A stretch of 5,778 nt of DNA from Betaproteobacteria bacterium. GTDB taxonomy: Bacteria; Pseudomonadota; Gammaproteobacteria; Burkholderiales; SG8-39. Numbering within the stretch: the first letter of the stretch is position 1; each line of letters opens with the position of its first letter. Positions 1-5,174 of this stretch are shown here, one piece after another. The DNA lies in NCBI GenBank assembly GCA_009693345.1, contig SHXL01000173.1, positions 1 through 5,778 of the forward strand. The letters are read 5' to 3'. The translations under genes and the position numbers were made by a program. A model generated the notes under the pieces. It saw nothing but the letters and a program-made list of their open reading frames with translations. It was not told the DNA's origin and ran no database searches.

Positions 1-661
1 CATCGTGATGCCCGAGGATGCGCCAAGGGTGAAGCTCGATGCGACCCGCGGCTACGGGGCCGAGATTGTCACGTACCGGAAGGCGGAATCCCGCGAAGAT
101 GTTGCAAAAAAACTTGCAAGGGAAAAGGGCCTCACGCTCATTCCTCCCTTCGACCACCCGCACATTGTGGCCGGCCAGGGCACCGCGGCGAAGGAGCTGA
201 TCGAGGACGCCGGACCGCTGGACGTGCTGCTGGTACCCTGCGGCGGCGGCGGATTGCTTTCGGGCTGCGCTGTTGCCGCCAAGCACCTGAATCCGAAATG
301 CCGCGTGATCGGAGTGGAGCCTGCAGCCGGCGACGACGCAACGCGCTCGTTCAAGACCGGAACCCTCCAGACCATCGCGGTCCCCGACACCATCGCGGAC
401 GGCGCGCGTACGACTTCGCTCGGCGCGATCACCTTCCCGCTGGTGATGCGCTACGTGGACGACATGCTCACGGTCACCGACGCGGAACTCCTGAAGTCGA
501 TGTTCTTCCTCTGGGAGCGCATGAAGATCGTGGTCGAGCCCACCGGCGCGCTCGCCGCCTGCGCGCTGCTGGAGAAAAAACTCGATGCGAAAGGAAAACG
601 CGTCGGGGTAGTGCTTTCCGGCGGCAACGTGGACCTGAAAGCAATGGCGGCCTTGCTATAA
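1..661 (+). CDS. Threonine/serine dehydratase, PLP fold-type II (5' end cut by window)
   Basis: This is the C-terminal part of a cytoplasmic PLP enzyme of the threonine ammonia-lyase / serine racemase family, which deaminates threonine or serine to a 2-oxoacid and ammonia. The frame is open to the left edge (first whole codon at base 2, reading I-V-M-P-E-D-A-P), so the start and the Schiff-base lysine lie outside the window. Visible landmarks, counted from the GTG at base 5, are the tetraglycine phosphate-binding loop PCGGGGLLSG (residues 78-87), GVEPAAGDD (103-111, the region that holds a divalent metal in serine racemase), ADGART (131-136), VEPTGAL (177-183) and the PLP-ring SGGN motif (205-208). 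The protein ends shortly after SGGNVDL, so there is no C-terminal ACT regulatory domain. This favours the short catabolic or racemase-like form over biosynthetic IlvA. About 220 of roughly 320 expected residues are present. The family call is secure; the choice between dehydratase and racemase is not. Confidence 0.93.
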   Translation, partial: IVMPEDAPRVKLDATRGYGAEIVTYRKAESREDVAKKLAREKGLTLIPPFDHPHIVAGQGTAAKELIEDAGPLDVLLVPCGGGGLLSGCAVAAKHLNPKCRVIGVEPAAGDDATRSFKTGTLQTIAVPDTIADGARTTSLGAITFPLVMRYVDDMLTVTDAELLKSMFFLWERMKIVVEPTGALAACALLEKKLDAKGKRVGVVLSGGNVDLKAMAALL

Positions 662-662
662 T
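635..662 (+). promoter_or_regulatory. Candidate sigma-70 promoter for the quinone oxidoreductase gene
   Basis: A perfect -10 hexamer TATAAT lies at 657-662, with a 4/6 match to the -35 consensus (CTGAAA, 635-640) at 16-base spacing. Transcription would start near 669-670, about 20 bases before the ATG at 690. The element sits over the last codons and the stop of the dehydratase gene, so the downstream gene could be transcribed on its own although it is only 28 bases away. A perfect TATAAT is uncommon by chance in DNA this rich in GC, but activity is inferred. Confidence 0.4.
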
Positions 663-689
663 GCGTGCCCTTTAAGGATTCGAACATCT

Positions 690-1667
690 ATGCGTTGCGT
701 TGAAATCAGCAAACCCGGCGGTCCCGAAGTTCTCGTTGCCGCCGAGCGTCCCGCCCCCTCGCCGAAGGGGGATGAAATCCTCGTCAAGGTCGCGGCGGCG
801 GGCGTCAACCGCCCCGACGTGCTGCAGCGCATGGGCAAGTACCCCGTGCCGCCGGGCGCCTCCGACCTGCCGGGCCTGGAAATCGCCGGTGAGGTCTTTG
901 CCCTGGCCAGTTCAGTTACCAAATTCAAAATTGGCGACAAAGTATGCGCGCTGGTCTCGGGGGGCGGCTACGCCGAATATTGCGCTGCCCCCGAAGCGCA
1001 GGCGCTGCCGGTGCCCAAAGGCCTCTCGCCCCTGGAAGCGGCCTCGCTGCCGGAAACCTGCTTCACCGTCTGGTCCAACGTGTATGACCGCGGACGCCTC
1101 GCGCCGGGCGAATCGCTGTTGGTGCAGGGCGGCTCCTCCGGCATCGGCGTCACTGCCATCCAGATGGCCGCCGCCATGGGCAACCGCGTCTTCGCCACCG
1201 CCGGCAGCGACGAGAAGTGCGCCGCCTGCGTCAAGCTTGGCGCCGAAAAAGCAATCAACTACCGCACGCAGGATTTCCTCGAGGAAATCAAGGCTGCGAC
1301 CGGCGGCAAGGGCGTCAACGTGATCCTCGACATGGTTGGCGGCAACTACGTGCCGAAGGAACTCAAGTGCCTCGCCGACGACGGCCGGCTCGTCTTCATC
1401 GCCATGCTGGGCGGCTCCAAGACCGAGCTCGACATCAACGAAGTGATGCGCCGGCGTCTCGTCGTCACCGGCTCCACGCTGCGGCCGCGGCCCATCGAAT
1501 TCAAGGGCGCGATCGCGCGCCGCCTGAAAGAAGTGATCTGGCCGCTGATCGAAGCCGGCAAGATCAAGCCGGTGATCTTCAAGACCTTCCCGCTCGCGCA
1601 GGCGAGCGAAGCGCACAAGCTGATGGAATCCTCGCAGCACATCGGCAAGATCGTGCTCGAAGTCTAG
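690..1667 (+). CDS. PIG3-family NAD(P)H quinone oxidoreductase (zinc-independent MDR)
   Basis: This 325-residue soluble enzyme of the medium-chain dehydrogenase/reductase superfamily should reduce quinones or related enones with NADPH. The N-terminal GroES-like domain (about 1-125) carries the stretch VNRPDVLQRMGKYPVPPG (39-56), followed by DLPGLEIAGEV, typical of the PIG3/TP53I3 subgroup. The Rossmann domain (about 126-265) has the nucleotide-binding loop VQGGSSGIG (145-153). The cysteine cluster that binds structural zinc in alcohol dehydrogenases is absent, as expected for this group. The length is normal for the family. The ATG at 690 is preceded by AAGGA at 674-678 with 11 bases between, slightly long but the best site available, and the protein begins at the usual place for the family. 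It follows the dehydratase by 28 bases and may be co-transcribed with it or read from its own promoter at 635-662. It ends in TAG. Confidence 0.95.
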   Translation: MRCVEISKPGGPEVLVAAERPAPSPKGDEILVKVAAAGVNRPDVLQRMGKYPVPPGASDLPGLEIAGEVFALASSVTKFKIGDKVCALVSGGGYAEYCAAPEAQALPVPKGLSPLEAASLPETCFTVWSNVYDRGRLAPGESLLVQGGSSGIGVTAIQMAAAMGNRVFATAGSDEKCAACVKLGAEKAINYRTQDFLEEIKAATGGKGVNVILDMVGGNYVPKELKCLADDGRLVFIAMLGGSKTELDINEVMRRRLVVTGSTLRPRPIEFKGAIARRLKEVIWPLIEAGKIKPVIFKTFPLAQASEAHKLMESSQHIGKIVLEV

Positions 1668-1679
1668 AGCGTGCTATAC

Positions 1680-1704
1680 CGTCGTTCCCGCGAAAGCGGG
1701 AACC
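1680..1704. repeat. REP-like palindromic repeat in the convergent intergenic gap
   Basis: A perfect 8-base-pair stem GTTCCCGC (1684-1691) / GCGGGAAC (1696-1703) is closed by a GAAA tetraloop (1692-1695), within CGTCGTTCCCGCGAAAGCGG and its flank. The pattern matches the short GTCATTCCCGCGAAAGCGGGAA-type dispersed repeats common in intergenic DNA of many betaproteobacteria and gammaproteobacteria. It lies 17 bases after the oxidoreductase stop and 12 bases from the higA stop. It has no T-run on either side, so it is not a classical Rho-independent terminator, but it could still stabilise both mRNA 3' ends or help stop convergent transcription. Only one copy is visible in the window. Confidence 0.65.
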
Positions 1705-1714
1705 AATTCCGCTC

Positions 1715-2026
1715 TCACGCCGCTTCAAGGTCCCGCGGCGCGTGCTTTACTTTCGGCGCCCCGGCCTTGCGCGCCTGCCACAGGTCGAACGCGGCCTGCT
1801 GCGCGACCCACAGGTCGGCGCGGCCGCCACGCGCAACCCCGAGCCAGCCTTCGAGCCGCAGCGCCATCGCGGGCGAAATCGCCGCGCGCTCGTTCAGCAC
1901 GCGCGACAGGGCGGCGCGAGTCACGCCCAATTGCAGCGCGGCTTCGGTCACGGACAGGCCCAGTGCGGGCAGCACATCTTCACGCAGGGTAGCGCCAGGG
2001 TGCGGCGGGTTATGCATGCGGGTCAT
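1715..2026 (-). CDS. higA: HigA-family antitoxin, XRE-type helix-turn-helix
   Basis: This is the antitoxin of a type II toxin-antitoxin pair. It should bind and neutralise the HigB toxin encoded just upstream and repress the shared promoter. From the start at 2026 the protein has 103 residues. It opens with the family signature HNPPHPG within the first 12 residues. A helix-turn-helix follows (roughly residues 24-50, LSVTEAALQLGVTRAALSRVLN), then the conserved ISPAMALRLEGWLG and the C-terminal LWVAQQAAFDLWQAR that HigA proteins share. The ATG at 2026 was chosen over a longer frame opening at 2074 because the longer form overlaps the toxin gene. The ATG at 2035 has GAGAGG (2041-2036) directly against it, whereas that site is nine bases from 2026. 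The gap to the higB stop is 13 bases, so the genes are co-transcribed and probably translationally coupled. Confidence 0.92.
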   Translation of the reverse strand: MTRMHNPPHPGATLREDVLPALGLSVTEAALQLGVTRAALSRVLNERAAISPAMALRLEGWLGVARGGRADLWVAQQAAFDLWQARKAGAPKVKHAPRDLEAA

Positions 2027-2035
2027 GCTCTTCAT

Positions 2036-2041
2036 CCTCTC
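2036..2041 (-). promoter_or_regulatory. Ribosome binding site of higA, overlapping the higB stop
   Basis: On the minus strand GAGAGG (2041 down to 2036) overlaps the TGA stop of higB (2042-2040) and is nine bases before the ATG at 2026. Ribosomes finishing the toxin would stop on this site, which suits coupled translation and decides the antitoxin start. Confidence 0.6.
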
Positions 2042-2318
2042 AGTGATAGTCGACGTAGTCCACCAGCACGGCATCGGTACCCTCGAATTTGAAGGTGACG
2101 CGCCAATTGCCGTTTACGGTGATCGCGTAACGTCCTGGTGGCTTGCCCTGCAACGGGTGCAAGCCCCAGCCCGGTACGTTCATGTCGTCGGGATTCTTGG
2201 CATCGTCCAGACGGGCTAGCTGCCGCGAAAGCCGCGAGGCATGATGCGGTTGAATGCCGGCCTTGCTCCCCCGCTCGAAAAATGTCCGCAGGCCTTTGTG
2301 CAGAAACTGCCTTATCAC
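2040..2318 (-). CDS. higB: HigB-family toxin (RelE/ParE superfamily mRNA interferase)
   Basis: This is the toxin of a type II module. HigB proteins are ribosome-dependent endoribonucleases that cut mRNA in the A site. With the GTG at 2318 as start, the protein has 92 residues, the usual family length, and opens I-R-Q-F-x-H-K-G-L as HigB proteins do. Conserved blocks are SKAGIQPHHASRL (18-30), GWGLHPLQG (50-58), VNGNWRVTF (68-76) and the C-terminal DYVDYH (87-92). H54, R73, D90, Y91 and H92 match residues implicated in activity in HigB relatives, while position 57, often lysine, is glutamine. A further in-frame GTG at 2366 would add 16 residues not typical of the family. No clear Shine-Dalgarno precedes 2318, and the candidate promoter would start the mRNA almost at the start codon. 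Toxin-first order is characteristic of hig loci. The second and third codons, ATA and AGG, are rare in GC-rich genomes, a weak hint of transfer. Confidence 0.9.
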   Translation of the reverse strand: MIRQFLHKGLRTFFERGSKAGIQPHHASRLSRQLARLDDAKNPDDMNVPGWGLHPLQGKPPGRYAITVNGNWRVTFKFEGTDAVLVDYVDYH

Positions 2319-2324
2319 AAGCGG

Positions 2325-2353
2325 AGTGTATAGCGTAGCGTTACAAGTTGCAA
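2325..2353 (-). promoter_or_regulatory. Candidate higBA promoter with possible HigA operator
   Basis: On the minus strand a -35-like TTGCAA (2353-2348) and a -10-like TACACT (2330-2325), each 4/6 to consensus, are 17 bases apart. TATACA (2332-2327) is an alternative -10. An imperfect 19-base dyad, TGTA...GC...GC...TACA at 2327-2345, fills the spacer and is a plausible site for HigA autorepression. The tandem pentamer TAGCG-TAGCG (2331-2340) lies in its centre. The stretch is clearly more AT-rich than its surroundings. Function is inferred from position and symmetry. Confidence 0.4.
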
Positions 2354-2429
2354 GAACCTTTTCCACTTTCGGGGTGCGCGGGAATAGCCGCTATCGACCG
2401 TTCCCTGCATTTCTGACACGATCCGGGTA

Positions 2430-3173
2430 ATGGCTCGATTGCAGGCCGACGAGATCGCGCACTACCGCAGCGAAGGCCGGGTGATCCCCCATTATTCCTT
2501 GCCGCCGGCGCGCGTGGCGCTGATGGCGGGCGCGCTCGAGACCCTGCTGCGCGACAACCCGGGCGTGCGGCCCGAAAAGCTGGTGTCGGCGCATATCGAG
2601 GGCGACAACGGCGAAGGCGTGCGCGGCAGCCGCGCGTTCCTCGACCTCGCGCGCGACCCGGAGATCGTAGAGCTTGTTTCCGGCGTCATCGGCGACGACG
2701 TGATCCTCTGGGGCTGCCACGTATTCTGCAAGCCTGCGGCCGAGGGCTACGAGACGCCCTAGCACCAGGACGGCCACTACTGGCCGATCCGTCCGCTCGC
2801 GAACTGCACCGTCTGGGTCGCGCTCAAGGAGTCGACGGTCGAGAACGGCTGCCTGCGCGTGATCCCGCGATCGCACGCCGGCCAGCAGTTGCACCCGCAT
2901 CTGCACGAGGACCGCACCGACCTGACACTCAACCAGCGCATGGCCGACGGGACTTTCGACGAGGCGAACGCGGTGGACCTGGAATTGCAGCCCGGCCAGA
3001 TGTCGCTGCACGACGTGTACATGATCCACGGCGCCCAGGCCAACACCTCGGGCAAGCGCCGCGCCGGGGTTGCGCTGCGCTACATGCCGTCGACTTCAGT
3101 CTTCGAGCGCAACCTGCGGCCGGCGGATGGCCAGACCGGCGTGCCGGTGAACTTCGCGCAGCGGCCGTTGTGA
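2430..3173 (+). pseudogene. Phytanoyl-CoA dioxygenase (PhyH) family gene interrupted by one amber codon
   Basis: A single frame of 248 codons, including the final TGA, encodes a PhyH-family Fe(II)/2-oxoglutarate-dependent oxygenase, broken only by TAG at 2760-2762 (codon 111). The N-terminal piece (110 residues) holds LVSAHIE (51-57) and WGCHVFCKP (94-102) and ends GYETP. The downstream piece resumes at once with H-Q-D-G-H-Y-W-P-I-R-P-L. Relatives have W between ETP and HQDGHYW, so TGG has become TAG. The metal ligands are H112, D114 and H200, and R211, eleven residues after the distal histidine, is the likely 2-oxoglutarate arginine. All of them lie after the stop, so the truncated product cannot be active. 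The GTG at 2859 could restart translation but misses the HxD motif. The 136 codons after the stop show no other damage, so the mutation is recent, or a sequencing or assembly error, or the codon is read through. The ATG at 2430 has only a weak ribosome site. The substrate is unknown; many bacterial members do not act on phytanoyl-CoA. Confidence 0.9.
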
Positions 3174-3229
3174 CTGCTGAAGGGCGTGGACCGCAGCGGG
3201 CGAAACGACTTCAAGGCCGGTCACCCGCG

Positions 3230-4549
3230 CTAGGGCGACATGAGGTTGGGCAGCCACAGGATCATCTGCGGAAAGGCGACGTACAGCCCCAGGGAGAGAA
3301 AGTCGAGGGCGATGAAGGGCATCACCCCGGTGAAAACCTGACCGAGCGTGACGGGGACCGGGGAGGAACTCTTCACCACGAAGACGTTCAGTCCCACTGG
3401 AGGCGTGAGCACCCCGATTTCCGCGAGCTTGACGGAGACCACGCCCAGCCAGATGGGGTCGAAGCCCTGCGCCTTCATCACCGGGTACATGATCGGCAGG
3501 GTCATCACCATGATTGCAATCGGCTCGATGAAGCAGCCGAGAATGGTGAAGAGCACCACGTATCCAATCAGGTAGGTGTACTTGCCGGTACCGATGGAGA
3601 GCAGCGCCGTCGATATCATCGTCACCAGCCCGGAGTAGGTGAGGAAGCGCGCAAACAGCATCCCGCCCACCACGATAATGAAAATCACCGAGGTCGTGAC
3701 CGCCGCTTCCTTGAGGACTTCGTACAGCGAGCCGAGACCGAGGCGGCGCTTGGCAAGGGCGATGATGAAGGCGCCGAAAGCTCCCACCGCCCCCGCGTAG
3801 GTGGCCGGGAAATAGCCACCGTAGATCCCGCCCACCACGAGCACGAAGAGGACCGCTATCCCGGATACGCCGTAGAGCGACCGCCACCGCTCCCCCCAGT
3901 TGATGCTGATCTTGGCCAGCGGCGCGAGGTCCGGCCGCACGCGCGCGATGATGTAAATCCCGCCGCAGTAGATGATCGCCGTGACTATGCCGGGCACGAT
4001 GCCGGCGATCAGCAGCTTGCCGATGGACTGCTCGGTGATCACCCCGTAGATGACCATCAGGATGCTGGGTGGGATCAGGGCGGCCAGGGTTCCCGCGGCG
4101 GCGATGCAGCCCGAACTCAGCCGCACGTCGTAGCCGAAGCGGGTCATCTCCGGCATGGCCATCTTGGTGAACACGGCGGCGTTGACGATGGTGGAACCGG
4201 ACGCCGCGCCGAAGGCGGCCGAGGACATGACGGTGGCCATCGCGAGCCCGCCCCGCAGGGTGCCGAGCCAGAGGTACGCCGTGCGGAACAGATCGGTGAC
4301 GATGCCGGCCGCGGTGGCGAAGGAGCCCATCAGGATGAAGAGCGGGATCACCGCGAGGGTGAAGGAATTGGTGGTGCTGAAGGGGATCGCGGCGAGCTGC
4401 GCGAAGGCCGCGTCCGGCCCCACGGTGAGAAAGATGCCGAGGAATCCGGACAGGCCGAGCGCGACGCCGATGTGCGCCCCGAGGGCGAGCCAGACGACCA
4501 GCTGCCCCACCACGATGTAGCCGGCCACCTCAGGGGAGAGCAAGGGCAT
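3230..4549 (-). CDS. dctM: TRAP transporter large membrane subunit (DctM family)
   Basis: This 439-residue protein is the large permease subunit of a tripartite ATP-independent periplasmic transporter, the channel part of a sodium- or proton-driven importer of carboxylates and similar solutes in the inner membrane. It is hydrophobic throughout, with about eleven or twelve predicted membrane segments or hairpins. It carries family motifs: GSTIVNAAVF (118-127), ALIPPSILMVIYG (157-169) and IGVLTPPVGLNVFVV (378-392). The length is typical for an unfused DctM (about 425-440). The ATG at 4549 lies 13 bases after the dctQ stop and is preceded by AAGG (4561-4558) with eight bases between. The gene is last in the operon, ends in TAG, and converges on the broken dioxygenase gene with 56 bases between them. 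The substrate cannot be read from this subunit. Confidence 0.97.
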   Translation of the reverse strand: MPLLSPEVAGYIVVGQLVVWLALGAHIGVALGLSGFLGIFLTVGPDAAFAQLAAIPFSTTNSFTLAVIPLFILMGSFATAAGIVTDLFRTAYLWLGTLRGGLAMATVMSSAAFGAASGSTIVNAAVFTKMAMPEMTRFGYDVRLSSGCIAAAGTLAALIPPSILMVIYGVITEQSIGKLLIAGIVPGIVTAIIYCGGIYIIARVRPDLAPLAKISINWGERWRSLYGVSGIAVLFVLVVGGIYGGYFPATYAGAVGAFGAFIIALAKRRLGLGSLYEVLKEAAVTTSVIFIIVVGGMLFARFLTYSGLVTMISTALLSIGTGKYTYLIGYVVLFTILGCFIEPIAIMVMTLPIMYPVMKAQGFDPIWLGVVSVKLAEIGVLTPPVGLNVFVVKSSSPVPVTLGQVFTGVMPFIALDFLSLGLYVAFPQMILWLPNLMSP

Positions 4550-4562
4550 GCGCTCGGCCTTG

Positions 4563-5102
4563 CTAGCTGACTTTCGCGACGTCGGCTGGTTCGTGCATCT
4601 GCAGCGGTCCTTCGCCGCGCCACATGCGCCCCAGGTCCGAAATGACGTCGAGCGCGAGCTGTGCGATCAGCAGCGCGGTACCTGCGGTCAGGAGGAGGCG
4701 TGCGGGATAGAGGGGGAAGCGAATGGTGCCCATGGTTGCTTCGCGCATCTCCCAGCTGTAGCTGAGCTCACTGATGCTCTGCCAGCCGAGCAGCACGAAG
4801 AATACGAATGCGAGAAGGTGCGTCACCGCGTCCATGAACGACTTTATTCGCGGACTCATATAGCCGTGCAGGAGCTCGACGCGGATATGGCCGCGCTTCG
4901 CCTGCGTGTAGGCGAGCGCGCCGAAAACGATGAGCACCATGGTGCTCTCGGTGATTTCGAGCGTTCCGGGTACCGGCCATTGGAAGAAATTGGTCCCCGC
5001 CACATCCGCGACGCAGATGACCATCGAGACCATCATCCCTAACGAGCCCAGCAGTACCATGCCCACCGCCAGGCGCTGGACCTTCTCGCTAAGCCACTGC
5101 AC
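4563..5102 (-). CDS. dctQ: TRAP transporter small membrane subunit (DctQ family)
   Basis: This is the small membrane subunit that pairs with DctM in a TRAP transporter. From the GTG at 5102 it has 179 residues with the four expected membrane segments (about 11-34, 53-69, 92-109 and 132-155). Between the second and third lies the conserved KRGHIRVELL (69-78). The GTG was chosen because GGAGGA, an almost ideal ribosome site, ends six bases before it. A longer frame from a TTG at 5129 would place that site inside the coding region and add nine residues (P-G-P-G-G-R rich) that resemble no DctQ N-terminus. It follows dctP by 72 bases, a gap that holds a strong hairpin, and precedes dctM by 13. It ends in TAG. 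Confidence 0.94.
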   Translation of the reverse strand: MQWLSEKVQRLAVGMVLLGSLGMMVSMVICVADVAGTNFFQWPVPGTLEITESTMVLIVFGALAYTQAKRGHIRVELLHGYMSPRIKSFMDAVTHLLAFVFFVLLGWQSISELSYSWEMREATMGTIRFPLYPARLLLTAGTALLIAQLALDVISDLGRMWRGEGPLQMHEPADVAKVS

Positions 5103-5108
5103 GCATCT

Positions 5109-5114
5109 TCCTCC
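5109..5114 (-). promoter_or_regulatory. Strong ribosome binding site deciding the GTG start of dctQ
   Basis: On the minus strand GGAGGA (5114-5109) is six bases from the GTG at 5102. It overlaps the GCCCGG at 5118-5113, which could pair with CCGGGC (5144-5139) in the upstream hairpin arm, so access to this site may depend on RNA folding. Confidence 0.6.
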
Positions 5115-5134
5115 GGGCCCCGGGATCAAACGAA

Positions 5135-5159
5135 CCGCGCCCGGAAGGACCGGGCGCGG
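5135..5159 (-). terminator. Strong GC-rich stem-loop between dctP and dctQ (attenuator or mRNA 3' stabiliser)
   Basis: A perfect 10-base-pair stem, CCGCGCCCGG / CCGGGCGCGG, with a 5-base loop begins 15 bases after the dctP stop. In the direction of transcription it is followed by TTCGTTTGATC, only a weak T-rich tract, so it is at best a partial terminator. Stem-loops here are plausible in TRAP operons, where the binding protein is needed in excess over the membrane subunits. Partial termination or protection of the dctP message from 3' decay would give that ratio. The structure is clear; the role is inferred. Confidence 0.6.
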
Positions 5160-5174
5160 ATTGCGCTTTCTTCC

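Noticed and set aside
912..1640. 242-codon open frame antisense to the quinone oxidoreductase
   Set aside because: Its composition (A, G, R, H, D rich) is that of a GC-rich antisense shadow, it has no family motif, and it lies wholly inside a confidently identified gene.
1217..2092. 291-codon + strand frame running from the oxidoreductase through the palindrome and across higA
   Set aside because: It is out of frame with the oxidoreductase and antisense to higA. Its middle contains the F-P-R-K-R-E type peptide that arises when the palindromic repeat is translated by chance.
1673..2334. 7-base inverted repeat GCTATAC (1673-1679) / GTATAGC (2328-2334) bracketing higBA, considered as insertion-element ends
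   Set aside because: The match does not extend beyond seven bases, there is no target-site duplication and no transposase or integrase nearby. The right copy is better explained as part of the higBA promoter.
2380..2405. GGGAA / TTCCC inverted repeat upstream of the dioxygenase gene, considered as a second copy of the palindromic repeat
   Set aside because: It has only five paired bases with a 16-base loop and lacks the GCGAAAGC core of the repeat at 1680-1704. No convincing promoter could be seen in 2367-2429 either.
2760..2762. Amber codon considered as evidence for pyrrolysine insertion or a reassigned genetic code
   Set aside because: The family residue here is tryptophan, PhyH proteins are not known pyrrolysine proteins, and three other genes in the window terminate at TAG with normal lengths.
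3174..3229. Possible terminator between the convergent dioxygenase and dctM genes
   Set aside because: The best pairing is GCGGG (3196-3200) with CCCGC (3224-3228), five pairs around a 23-base loop, with no T-run. This is too weak to call.
3170..4570. 466-codon open frame on the + strand, longer than the dctM gene it opposes
   Set aside because: The translation is a low-complexity mix of R, D, G, E and H with no recognisable domain. It is the antisense shadow of dctM, whose membrane segments and family motifs on the minus strand are unmistakable.
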